A program made the position numbers and the translations under genes. Source: Anaerolineales bacterium UBA6128 (GTDB lineage: Bacteria > Chloroflexota > Anaerolineae > UBA1429). Taken from it: a stretch of DNA of 7,830 nt. Shown here one piece after another: positions 1 to 6,227 of this stretch. Location of the stretch: contig DIVQ01000216.1 of assembly GCA_002423325.1 (NCBI GenBank), forward strand, positions 1 to 7,830, in the 5' to 3' direction. Numbering within the stretch: position 1 is the stretch's first letter; each line of letters opens with the position of its first letter. The notes under the pieces were generated by a model. That model saw nothing but the letters and a program-made list of their open reading frames with translations, made no database searches and had not been told where the DNA came from.

Positions 1-239
1 GCGAACATCGCCGCGGCCAGGATGCCGATGCGCTTGAGATCGCCCAGCACGTAGCGGTATTCGCTGCGGAAATCGACGTCTTTGCCGGGCGCGGCCGCGG
101 CTTTGGCCGGGGCGGATGCCTTGGGCTGGACCTCACCCTTGCGGGCGGTCGTGGACGACGTTGCCTTGGACGCGGCCGGCGGGCGTGCGCTATAGCGCTG
201 CTTCTTGCTCTTGGATTTCTTGTACTTGGCCTTTGCCAT
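1..239 (-). CDS. Basic protein with predicted membrane segment, N-terminal part (truncated by window edge)
   Basis: The first 79 complete codons are visible; the rest is outside the window. The N-terminus is strongly basic (MAKAKYKKSKSKKQRYSARP), followed by an Ala/Lys/Pro/Ser-rich low-complexity stretch to about residue 52. From about 57 it reads FRSEYRYVLGDLKRIGILAAAMFA, which looks like an ordered amphipathic helix running into a membrane helix that continues off the window. The ATG at 239 has a good Shine-Dalgarno (GAGAGG at 253-248, 8 nt spacing) and lies 12 nt after the sortase stop, so the two are probably co-transcribed. I recall short proteins of this layout with a near-identical YRYVLxDLKRIGIL block in Chloroflexota genomes, but no function is known to me. 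The lysine-rich cytoplasmic tail suggests contact with nucleic acid or acidic lipid, which is only inference. Confidence 0.75.
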   Translation of the reverse strand, partial: MAKAKYKKSKSKKQRYSARPPAASKATSSTTARKGEVQPKASAPAKAAAAPGKDVDFRSEYRYVLGDLKRIGILAAAMF

Positions 240-251
240 GTTCTGTTCCTC

Positions 252-1286
252 TCAGTCTGCCAGATCGGCCACCACTACCACCCGATGCGTGTCGAGCAGG
301 TAGGGGTAGCAGGTAATCAACGTCAATCGGCCATAGTCCGTTGGCGCCATCACGTCCACACGCGTGGGCGCCACGATCTCGACCGTGTTCACCACGTAGC
401 GGTAGGGGCCCTGGTCCGTGTGGACCAGCACCTCGTCGCCGGGCTCCAATTTGTCCAGCTCGCGAAAGATCTCGCCATAGATATCATTGTGCGCCGAGAG
501 CACCAGGTTGCCCGGCTGGCCGGGGTCGGTGCTGCCCGCGTGCTGGCCGACGCCCATCATCAGGTCCTCGTACGTGTCGCCGGGCACGATCGGCGCGTCC
601 ACCTGGATGCGAGGGATCTCGATGCGCCGGGCCGTCTGTAGCCCCGGAGTGGGCGGCGCGGTCAGCGCCACCTGCGAGCGCCCAGCCTCGTCTTGCACCT
701 CCGCCTCGTCGGACGGCGGCTGGTGGCCGCCGGGCAGCAGGGCTGCGGCTTGCGCTGCAGGCACCGTGACAATCGCCGTCGCCTCCGGCAGTGCCGCCGC
801 TACGGCCGGCGCCCCTGACGCCGCAAGTGTGGAAGCCACGCCCAGGGCCTGCCCCACGCTGCGGGTGCTCTGGTAGAGCCGCACCACCACCACCACCAGC
901 GCCAGGGCCACCATCAGCTCAAAGGCCGTCAGCAGGTGCTGCTTCCAGCCGCCGCGCGGTGCGGGCACGGCCCGCCATGCGGCGTCGGGAGCTGCGCGCT
1001 GGCCGGTGATCGTCGGCGGGGGCTGGCGCATGCTGGCATTCAACGGATAGAGCCTGAGTGAGCGAAAGTAGCGATCGTGTTCAGACGCGCCGCGCCACGC
1101 GGCCGGCGCGTACACGGGCAGCAGCGGCGCCCGCTCAGCCGCTGTCAGCGCCAGGCGTTCATTCCGGGCGTGTTCAGCGGCCGCCAGTGTGCGCAGTTTG
1201 CGTTCGCTGACCGGGCGGCGTCTGTCGTACAGCGCCTGCTCCAGTTGGTGCACGGTCAGCTCGTCTGCCTGGAGCACCTCAACCAT
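252..1286 (-). CDS. Membrane-anchored sortase, class D/E-like
   Basis: Sortases are membrane cysteine transpeptidases that cleave sorting signals and attach proteins to the cell envelope or polymerise pilins. The 344-residue product has a hydrophilic, Arg/Ala-rich N-terminal region of about 116 residues, one membrane segment at about 117-138 (LMVALALVVVVV), an Ala/Pro-rich linker to about 218, and the catalytic beta-barrel at about 222-342. The active-site triad is visible: His266 in LSAHND, Cys326 in TLITCYP, and Arg335 in THRVVVVA. The TLITCYP style resembles class D sortases; class assignment is tentative. The ATG at 1286 sits about 35 nt after a consensus promoter start, with GGATGAGG 10 nt upstream, and the N-terminal region keeps the strong GC third-position bias of real coding sequence. 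A later Met86 has no ribosome site. No LPXTG-like substrate is encoded in the window. The next gene starts 12 nt after its stop. Confidence 0.93.
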   Translation of the reverse strand: MVEVLQADELTVHQLEQALYDRRRPVSERKLRTLAAAEHARNERLALTAAERAPLLPVYAPAAWRGASEHDRYFRSLRLYPLNASMRQPPPTITGQRAAPDAAWRAVPAPRGGWKQHLLTAFELMVALALVVVVVRLYQSTRSVGQALGVASTLAASGAPAVAAALPEATAIVTVPAAQAAALLPGGHQPPSDEAEVQDEAGRSQVALTAPPTPGLQTARRIEIPRIQVDAPIVPGDTYEDLMMGVGQHAGSTDPGQPGNLVLSAHNDIYGEIFRELDKLEPGDEVLVHTDQGPYRYVVNTVEIVAPTRVDVMAPTDYGRLTLITCYPYLLDTHRVVVVADLAD

Positions 1287-1310
1287 TGCCCACGAACCTC
1301 ATCCGCATGC

Positions 1311-1324
1311 TGCCGAAACCGGCA
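1311..1324 (-). other. Short inverted repeat at the predicted transcription start
   Basis: TGCCG at 1311-1315 and CGGCA at 1320-1324 form a perfect 5-bp dyad around 4 nt. It overlaps the expected start of the sortase transcript just downstream of the -10 box. It could be a small 5' leader hairpin or half of an operator, but it is short enough to be chance. Confidence 0.3.
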
Positions 1325-1327
1325 TCG

Positions 1328-1355
1328 ATTATAGGGCCGGGCGGGGCCGTGTCAA
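1328..1355 (-). promoter_or_regulatory. Consensus sigma-70-type promoter for the sortase operon
   Basis: On the minus strand TTGACA (1355-1350) and TATAAT (1333-1328) are both exact consensus hexamers, separated by a 16-bp GC-only spacer. Transcription would start near 1321, giving a leader of about 35 nt before the sortase ATG at 1286. The -35 box begins 4 bases after the rtcB stop. Two exact hexamers at a permitted spacing in otherwise GC-rich DNA are unlikely by chance. It is the only such promoter I found in the window. Confidence 0.85.
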
Positions 1356-1359
1356 AGGC

Positions 1360-2808
1360 TCAGCCCTTCATCACGCCCAGCGGGCGCGTGCGTGCGACCT
1401 TGCGCGCGATCCCGGCCTGGTGTACCACCTCGACCACGCGATCGACGTCCTTGTAGGCTTGCGGCGCCTCCTCGGCCAGACCGGACATGCTCCCTGCGCG
1501 CACCGCGATCTGCTGGGCCTCCAGTTCGGCGCGCAGGTCCTGGCCGCGCACGCCGCGGCGCGCCCCCGCGCGACTCATCGTGCGGCCCGCGCCGTGGCAG
1601 GCGCTGCCAAAGGTGGCCTGCATGGCCTTGTCGGTGCCCACCAGCACGTACGAGCCGCTGGCCATGTTGCCCGGGATGAGCACCGGCTGACCCACCGCAC
1701 GATAGTCCTGCGGCACCTCGGCGCGGCCCGGCCCAAAGGCGCGCGTGGCGCCCTTGCGATGTACGCACAGCTCGCGCGTCTTGCCGTTCAGCACGTGCTT
1801 TTCGACCTTGGCCACGTTGTGGCAGACGTCGTACACCACGCGCAGGGCCTCGCCCGCGCCTTTGCCCAGCACTTGGTCAAAGCTCTGTCGCACCTGGTGT
1901 GTGATCACTTGGCGGTTGGCCCAGGCATAGTTGGCCGCGCAGGCCATGGCCGCAAAGTAACGCTGGCCCTCGGGTGAGTCAAAGGGCGCGCAGGCCAGCT
2001 CGCGATCCGGCAGCGTGATCGCGTGGCGCGTCACGCTCTGCTGCATCTCACGCACGGCGTCGGTGCAGACCTGATGGCCCAGCCCGCGGGAGCCGCAGTG
2101 CACCCAGACGCAGGCCTGGCCCAGGTACAAACCCAGCGCCTGCGCCGCCGTCTCGTCATAGATCTCGGTGATCTCGTCGATCTCGAGGAAATGGTTGCCC
2201 GAGCCGAGCGTGCCCAACTGGTCGGCGCCGCGTTCCAGAGCTCGGGGGCTGATCGCGTCGGCCCGGGCCGCGCTCATACAGCCGCGGTCCTCGGTGTGCT
2301 CAGCATCCGCCGAGCGGCCGTGCCCGCGGGCCACGGGCCAGCGTGCGCCCTGCTCCAGCACCTGTCGCAGTTCCTGTTTGGAGAGGCGCAGGCCGCCGGC
2401 TTCGCCCACGCCCGCGGGCACGTTGACAAACAGGGCATCCATCAGTGCGCCGATCCTGTTGCGCAACGCGTCCGCGCGCAGCGGCGAGGTGATCAGCCGT
2501 ACGCCACAGTTGATATCGTAGCCCACTCCGCCGGGCGAGATGACGCCTTTGGGCAGCGCTGTGGCGGCCACCCCACCGATGGGAAAGCCGTAGCCCTGGT
2601 GTACGTCGGGCATCGCCAGTGCGTACCCCACGATGCCCGGCAGCGTGGCGGTATTGATCAGTTGCTCGATCGAGCGGTCGCCCAGCGCCATGTCGAGGAC
2701 ATAGTCATCGGCATACAGCCGCGCAGCCACACGCATGTCTGCGCGATAGCTGGACGAGATCTCGTAGACGAAGGGCTCAACCAGTGTGAGGTCCTGCTTG
2801 GTCACCAT
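1360..2808 (-). CDS. rtcB: RNA-splicing ligase RtcB (GTP- and Mn-dependent)
   Basis: RtcB joins RNA ends with a 2',3'-cyclic phosphate or 3'-phosphate to ends with a 5'-OH, using GTP and Mn(II) through a histidine-GMP intermediate. The 482-residue product is the long form, close to the archaeal enzymes and longer than E. coli RtcB (about 408). Active-site blocks are complete: AMPDVHQGYGFPIGG (about 65-79), GGVGYDINCGVR (about 93-104; Asp98 and Cys101 as metal ligands), LGSGNHFLEI (about 201-210; His206), VHCGSRGLGHQ (about 236-246; His237), VCHNVAK (about 328-334; His330), CVHRKGATRA (about 348-357) and GSACHGAGR (about 401-409) with His405 as the expected guanylylated residue. It ends PLGVMKG, the usual RtcB terminus. 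The start is fixed by a near-perfect Shine-Dalgarno. In bacteria it acts in RNA repair or tRNA maturation; the exact substrate is unknown. The archease gene upstream is its expected partner. Confidence 0.97.
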   Translation of the reverse strand: MVTKQDLTLVEPFVYEISSSYRADMRVAARLYADDYVLDMALGDRSIEQLINTATLPGIVGYALAMPDVHQGYGFPIGGVAATALPKGVISPGGVGYDINCGVRLITSPLRADALRNRIGALMDALFVNVPAGVGEAGGLRLSKQELRQVLEQGARWPVARGHGRSADAEHTEDRGCMSAARADAISPRALERGADQLGTLGSGNHFLEIDEITEIYDETAAQALGLYLGQACVWVHCGSRGLGHQVCTDAVREMQQSVTRHAITLPDRELACAPFDSPEGQRYFAAMACAANYAWANRQVITHQVRQSFDQVLGKGAGEALRVVYDVCHNVAKVEKHVLNGKTRELCVHRKGATRAFGPGRAEVPQDYRAVGQPVLIPGNMASGSYVLVGTDKAMQATFGSACHGAGRTMSRAGARRGVRGQDLRAELEAQQIAVRAGSMSGLAEEAPQAYKDVDRVVEVVHQAGIARKVARTRPLGVMKG

Positions 2809-2812
2809 GGGG

Positions 2813-2823
2813 TCACCTCCTTA
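2813..2823 (-). promoter_or_regulatory. Unusually complete Shine-Dalgarno of rtcB
   Basis: Read on the minus strand the site is TAAGGAGGTGA, an 11-base match to the complement of the 16S rRNA 3' tail as usually found in bacteria. The AAGGAGG core sits 7 nt before the rtcB ATG at 2808, which fixes that start. The other genes in the window have shorter or barely visible sites, so rtcB is probably initiated efficiently and independently of archease. Confidence 0.85.
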
Positions 2824-2836
2824 TAGCGCGGGCCAT

Positions 2837-2856
2837 CCGCGGCCGGTGTGCCGCGG
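2837..2856 (-). other. GC-rich hairpin in the archease-rtcB gap
   Basis: CCGCGG occurs at 2837-2842 and again at 2851-2856. Each copy is self-complementary, so they can form a 6-bp stem around an 8-nt loop. A short outer stem (2832-2834 with 2858-2860) can extend it across a small internal loop. It ends 13 nt upstream of the rtcB Shine-Dalgarno and does not cover it. No U-tract follows, so it does not look like a terminator. It may be chance in GC-rich DNA. Confidence 0.35.
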
Positions 2857-2862
2857 CGGCAG

Positions 2863-3276
2863 TCACACGTCCAGGGTAATCGTGGCCTCGTAGCCCGTGG
2901 CAGTGCGCTCCACCTGCAAGCCGTGGTAGGTTGCGGCCTTGATGGGCCGGCCGACGTGCTGGTCGCTCCAGCCCAGGGCCGTGGCCTCCAGACGCTGCTC
3001 GTCGCACAGCGTGAGGCAAAAGCCGGCGTAGGCCTCGTGATGGCGCTCGGCCAGGTAGAGCAGCTCGTTAAGCCAGTCTACCAGTAACGTCACGAGGTCG
3101 GGGGCCTCCAGCGCGATGAGCCGGTTGGCGGGTTGGGCGCCCTCGCCCGAACGACAGCGCAGCAGGGCATGCAGCCCCTGCCCGGCGTGGGTAAACAGCG
3201 CCGGCAGGTCCGCGCCGGTGACGCGCAGGCGCAGATCTGCGGTGTGCTCGAGTTCCTGGTAGGCGCGGGTGCTCAT
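2863..3276 (-). CDS. Archease (RtcB-activating protein)
   Basis: Archease is a small metal-binding protein that speeds guanylylation and multiple turnover of the RNA ligase RtcB. The 137-residue product has the family length. Visible hallmarks are YQELEHTADLRLRV at the N-terminus (about 6-19; Asp14 matches the conserved acidic residue of the HTAD motif), the amphipathic block DWLNELLYL (about 67-75), KAATYHGL (about 113-120), and a C-terminus ending TLDV whose penultimate Asp136 corresponds to the conserved terminal acidic metal ligand. The ATG at 3276 overlaps the ribF stop by four bases (ATGA), so translation is probably coupled to ribF. rtcB starts 54 nt downstream of its stop. The archease-rtcB pairing independently supports the call. 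Confidence 0.92.
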   Translation of the reverse strand: MSTRAYQELEHTADLRLRVTGADLPALFTHAGQGLHALLRCRSGEGAQPANRLIALEAPDLVTLLVDWLNELLYLAERHHEAYAGFCLTLCDEQRLEATALGWSDQHVGRPIKAATYHGLQVERTATGYEATITLDV

Positions 3277-4223
3277 GGGAGGTCCTCGCCCGCGAGGATG
3301 GCGCGCGCCTGCTCCGTGTCGCGCCGTATCTGCGCGATCAGCGCGTCGGCGTTCTCAAAGACCCGTTCGGGGCGCAGCCGTCGCACAAACTCGACCCGCA
3401 CATTGTGTGCGTACAGGTCGCGCTGGTAGTCGAACAGGTGCACCTCGAGCAGGCGGTCGCTCTCGCCAAAGCTGGGGCGCACGCCGAGGTTGGCGACGCC
3501 GGGCAGCGGCGCGCCGAGCAAGCCGTCGGCCGACAGCACCTGCAGGCGCACGGCGTAGACCCCGTCGGCGGGGTAGGCGCACTCGGGGTTGAGGCGCAGA
3601 TTGGCCGTGCGGAAGCCCAGTTGGCGCCCGCGATGGCGACCCGGCACTACAGGTCCGGAGATGGTGTAGGGACGGCCAAGCAGGCGGCCCGCCTCGCCCA
3701 CCTCGCCGTCCTGAATCAGCTTGCGGATGCGGGTCGAACTGATCGGCTCGCCGCCATCGAGCAAGGGCTCAACCACCTGCAGGCGGTAGCCCAAACGCTC
3801 GCCCAACGCGCTCAGGGCGGGCACGTCGCCGACGCGTCCGCGTCCCAGCGCAAAGTCGGCGCCTACCCACAGTTCCCGCATGCGCAGGTCGACCACCAAT
3901 TGGCGCACAAGGGTCTCGGCAGGTGTCGTGGCAAATTCAAGGGTGAAGGGCTGCACGATCAGCATATCGATGCCCAACTCTTCGAGCCGGGCGGCGCGTT
4001 CGGAGGGCGTGCTCAGGCAGGCAGGGCGCACTTCAGGGTGCAGCACCAGGCGCGGATGCGGATAAAAAGTAAGCACGACGCTGAGCCGTGCGCTCTCGTG
4101 AGCACGCTGCATCAACTGGGCGAGAAGGTGTTGATGGCCACGATGCACGCCGTCAAACGTGCCGATGCTGACGACCGTGTCGTTCTGTAGGGCGAGATCC
4201 TCTAGACTGTACAAGAGTTGCAT
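3273..4223 (-). CDS. ribF: Bifunctional riboflavin kinase / FAD synthetase
   Basis: RibF phosphorylates riboflavin to FMN and adenylylates FMN to FAD. I prefer the ATG at 4223 (316 aa), which puts about 20 residues before the nucleotide-binding motif as usual in the family. An in-frame ATG at 4238 adds MRTGG, and neither start has a clear Shine-Dalgarno. The N-terminal FAD synthetase domain shows GTFDGVHRGH (about 21-30), TFYPHP (about 52-57), GADFALGRGRVGD (about 121-133) and ISSTRIR (about 161-167). The C-terminal riboflavin kinase domain shows GRQLGFRTAN (about 199-208), ANLGVRPSFG (about 244-253) and the Glu of LEVHLFD (about Glu260). The kinase signature normally reads PTAN; here Arg205 replaces the Pro while Thr and Asn are kept. 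The gene follows truB as in many bacteria, and its TGA overlaps the archease ATG (ATGA). Confidence 0.94.
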   Translation of the reverse strand: MQLLYSLEDLALQNDTVVSIGTFDGVHRGHQHLLAQLMQRAHESARLSVVLTFYPHPRLVLHPEVRPACLSTPSERAARLEELGIDMLIVQPFTLEFATTPAETLVRQLVVDLRMRELWVGADFALGRGRVGDVPALSALGERLGYRLQVVEPLLDGGEPISSTRIRKLIQDGEVGEAGRLLGRPYTISGPVVPGRHRGRQLGFRTANLRLNPECAYPADGVYAVRLQVLSADGLLGAPLPGVANLGVRPSFGESDRLLEVHLFDYQRDLYAHNVRVEFVRRLRPERVFENADALIAQIRRDTEQARAILAGEDLP

Positions 4224-4250
4224 GCCACCCGTCCGCATGATTCAACTTGT

Positions 4251-4280
4251 GCTCGGCCCTGGCTCGTGCGCGGGCCGAGC
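4251..4280 (-). other. Perfect 9-bp inverted repeat (hairpin) between truB and ribF
   Basis: GCTCGGCCC at 4251-4259 is the exact reverse complement of GGGCCGAGC at 4272-4280, leaving a 12-nt loop. The hairpin would form in the minus-strand transcript just after the truB stop and before the ribF start. No run of U follows it (the RNA continues ACAAGUUGAAUC), so it is not a standard intrinsic terminator. It may be a processing, pausing or mRNA-stability element. Confidence 0.55.
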
Positions 4281-4290
4281 GGCCGTTGCG

Positions 4291-5244
4291 CTAAGCGGCT
4301 GATAGCACCTTGGTCGGCTGCCAGACGTCCGCGTCGGCGTTGTGACGCAGGATGGCCAGCAGTTCGCCGTTGGCCTGGTACGCGCAGTGCAGGCCCAGTT
4401 CAGGGTTGGCGTCCAGCACCACCGTCTGACCGTACCGGATGCGTGCGACGGTCTGCGCATCCACGATGACGCTCGGCATGTGGGCCACGGCGGCACCCGC
4501 GGGCTGCAGATAGCGCTGCCACGAATTATCGTGGTCTGCCGCATAGAGCGTGTCAAGTGACACCGCCTGCTCGACCGTGAACGCGCCCACCGCCAGCCTT
4601 CTCAGCGCGGCCAGATAGGCTCCCACGCCCAGCGCTACGCCGAGATCGTGGGCTATGGCCCGAATGTAGGTGCCCTTGGAGCAGGCGATGCGCAGGACCA
4701 ACTCTGGTGAGCGCCACGCTTCGATCTCGAGTGCATAGATCGTCACTTCGCGCGCCTCGCGCTCCACCTCCTGGCCACGACGCGCCAGCTTGTAGAGCGG
4801 ATGCCCCTCGTGCTTGAGCGCCGAGTACATCGGGGGCACCTGCTGGATGCGGCCCTCAAAGGCGCCCAGCGCGTTCTCGATTCCGGCCAGCGTCACGCCT
4901 GAGGCGTCGGCCTCGGCGACGACCTCGCCCTCGCTATCCCATGTGCTGGTGTCGATACCCAGGCGAATCGTTGCCCGATAGACTTTGCGCGCCTCGGCCA
5001 CGTACTCGGCCAGGCGCGTGGCCTGCCCCAAGCAGAGCACCAGCACGCCCGTGGCCGTGGGGTCCAGCGTGCCGGTGTGGCCGATGCGGCGCTGATTCGT
5101 GATGCGACGCAGCCGGTTGACGGCATCATGCGAGCTGATGCCGGCGGGCTTGTCGAGGTTGAGCACACCGCTCACCTCGGGCGGCCGGACACGGCGATGC
5201 GTCTGTTGCGCGCCGCCCCCATTGGGGGCTTGCGGCTCGTCCAT
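4291..5244 (-). CDS. truB: tRNA pseudouridine-55 synthase TruB
   Basis: TruB isomerises uridine 55 to pseudouridine in the T-loop of most tRNAs and can act as a tRNA-folding chaperone. The product is 317 residues. After a variable 25-residue polar N-terminus comes GVLNLDKPAGISSHD (about 26-40), then GHTGTLDPTATGVL (about 55-68) with the catalytic Asp61. QVPPMYSALKHEGHPLYKLAR (about 135-155) and CSKGTYIRAIAHDLG (about 188-202) are the further conserved family blocks. The C-terminus from about 257 (VARIRYGQ, GELLAILRH) looks like the PUA-type RNA-binding domain. The ATG at 5244 shares its A with the TGA of the upstream DHH gene, arguing for coupled translation. The frame stays open to 5601, but that extension is the DHH gene out of frame. 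A strong hairpin follows the stop, before ribF. Confidence 0.96.
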   Translation of the reverse strand: MDEPQAPNGGGAQQTHRRVRPPEVSGVLNLDKPAGISSHDAVNRLRRITNQRRIGHTGTLDPTATGVLVLCLGQATRLAEYVAEARKVYRATIRLGIDTSTWDSEGEVVAEADASGVTLAGIENALGAFEGRIQQVPPMYSALKHEGHPLYKLARRGQEVEREAREVTIYALEIEAWRSPELVLRIACSKGTYIRAIAHDLGVALGVGAYLAALRRLAVGAFTVEQAVSLDTLYAADHDNSWQRYLQPAGAAVAHMPSVIVDAQTVARIRYGQTVVLDANPELGLHCAYQANGELLAILRHNADADVWQPTKVLSAA

Positions 5245-6227
5245 CAGGGCCGGACCGCGGTATTCGACGCGGCCTGCAGCGCCGTTAGCACGCGCTCGCG
5301 CGCGGCCGACAATGGACCCGGCAGCTTGCAGCCCGACGCCTGCGGATGCCCCCCGCCGCCCAATGCCCTGGCCACTGTGGCCACGTTGATGGACGGCACC
5401 GAGCGCATGCTCACGTCGACGTGGCCGTCCTCCAGCTCTTGCAGCACGAGCGCCACACGCGCCTCGTGAAAGGTACTGAGATAGTTCGTCAATCCATCGC
5501 TGCCCTCGGGGCCCAGCCCTGCGGCGGCCTGCATCTCGAGCGTTACCTCGGTCCAGACGATGTCGCCCGCCTGCTGAACCCGGGCCAGCGCGGGTCCCCA
5601 CAGGCGCAGCATGGCCAACGGCAGATGATCGTAAACTGCGTCAGTCACCTCTGCCAAGTTCGCGCCCGCTTCCACCAGCGCCAGGGCGTCGCGCAATTCA
5701 CCCGCCGTGGTGTTGTTGGTGCGAAAGCAGCGCGTGTCGGTGACGATGCCCGTCAGCAGGCACTGTGCGCTGCGCGCTGTCAGCGGCAGCCCGGTGTATG
5801 CCAGCACTTCCATCACCAGTTGAGCTGTGGACGCACGTTCGCTTGCGTGGTTGTACGTGCCGTATTGAGTGTTGGTGATGTGATGGTCGATATTGACCAG
5901 AGGTACATCCGGCCTGGTCTCGGGCGTTGCACGCGATGTCGGTTCAAAGGCCGGCCCCATACGGGCCGGGTCGCTGCAATCGATCGCCACAATCGCCTGC
6001 TCGTCGCCGGGGCCGCGGTTGGAGAAGGCCTCGATGCCGGGCAAAAAGTGCAGCATCGGCGGCACAGGATCGGCGCAGGCCAGGCGCACGTCGACCCCGC
6101 GCTGTCGCAGAGCCCAAGCCAGGCCCAGCGCCGAGCCCAGCGTGTCGCCGTCGGGCATGACGTGCGAAACCAGCAGCACACGCTGCACGCGTTCAAGCAG
6201 CTCTCTAATCGCTTGCAGGTCGTTCAT
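5244..6227 (-). CDS. nrnA: DHH/DHHA1 phosphoesterase, NrnA-like (oligoribonuclease/pAp phosphatase)
   Basis: This 327-residue DHH-superfamily phosphoesterase belongs to the group that degrades very short oligoribonucleotides and dephosphorylates pAp. All metal-binding motifs are visible: SHVMPDGDTLGS at about 21-32 (His22, Asp26, Asp28), AIDCSD with Asp83, the eponymous DHH at 114-116, and GIVTDTRCFR with Asp164. The DHHA1 substrate-binding domain ends in the glycine-rich loop GGGGHPQASG (about 290-299). Length and motif order match NrnA. The ATG at 6227 puts the usual roughly 20 residues before motif I, although it lies inside the 3' end of rbfA (23-nt overlap) and has only a weak Shine-Dalgarno. 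The same frame stays open upstream to 6503, but that stretch is rbfA read out of frame. The stop shares one base with the truB ATG (TGATG). A DHH gene between rbfA and truB is common in Gram-positive-type clusters. Enzyme class is firm; exact substrate (nanoRNA, pAp, cyclic dinucleotide products) cannot be read from sequence. Confidence 0.92.
   Translation of the reverse strand: MNDLQAIRELLERVQRVLLVSHVMPDGDTLGSALGLAWALRQRGVDVRLACADPVPPMLHFLPGIEAFSNRGPGDEQAIVAIDCSDPARMGPAFEPTSRATPETRPDVPLVNIDHHITNTQYGTYNHASERASTAQLVMEVLAYTGLPLTARSAQCLLTGIVTDTRCFRTNNTTAGELRDALALVEAGANLAEVTDAVYDHLPLAMLRLWGPALARVQQAGDIVWTEVTLEMQAAAGLGPEGSDGLTNYLSTFHEARVALVLQELEDGHVDVSMRSVPSINVATVARALGGGGHPQASGCKLPGPLSAARERVLTALQAASNTAVRP

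Noticed and set aside
1189..1977. Plus-strand open frame crossing the rtcB-sortase gap
   Set aside because: It overlaps the strong minus-strand promoter and both flanking genes antisense, and has no motif or ribosome site I could find.
2820..2825. TATAAG as a possible -10 box just before rtcB
   Set aside because: It overlaps the Shine-Dalgarno and no -35-like hexamer lies 16-18 bp upstream, where the sequence is GC-only hairpin.
2023..2826. Plus-strand open frame opposite rtcB
   Set aside because: It mirrors the RtcB coding frame, shows no recognisable domain and has skewed His/Ala/Arg composition.
3405..4190. Plus-strand open frame opposite ribF
   Set aside because: Antisense shadow of a complete RibF. 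The His/Gln/Ala-rich composition reflects reverse-complemented GC-rich codons.
4224..4290. FMN riboswitch or intrinsic terminator in front of ribF
   Set aside because: The gap is too short for an FMN riboswitch, and the hairpin has no following U-tract.
5245..5601. N-terminal extension of TruB to position 5601
   Set aside because: This stretch is the DHH gene read out of frame. TruB begins naturally at the TGATG junction at 5244.
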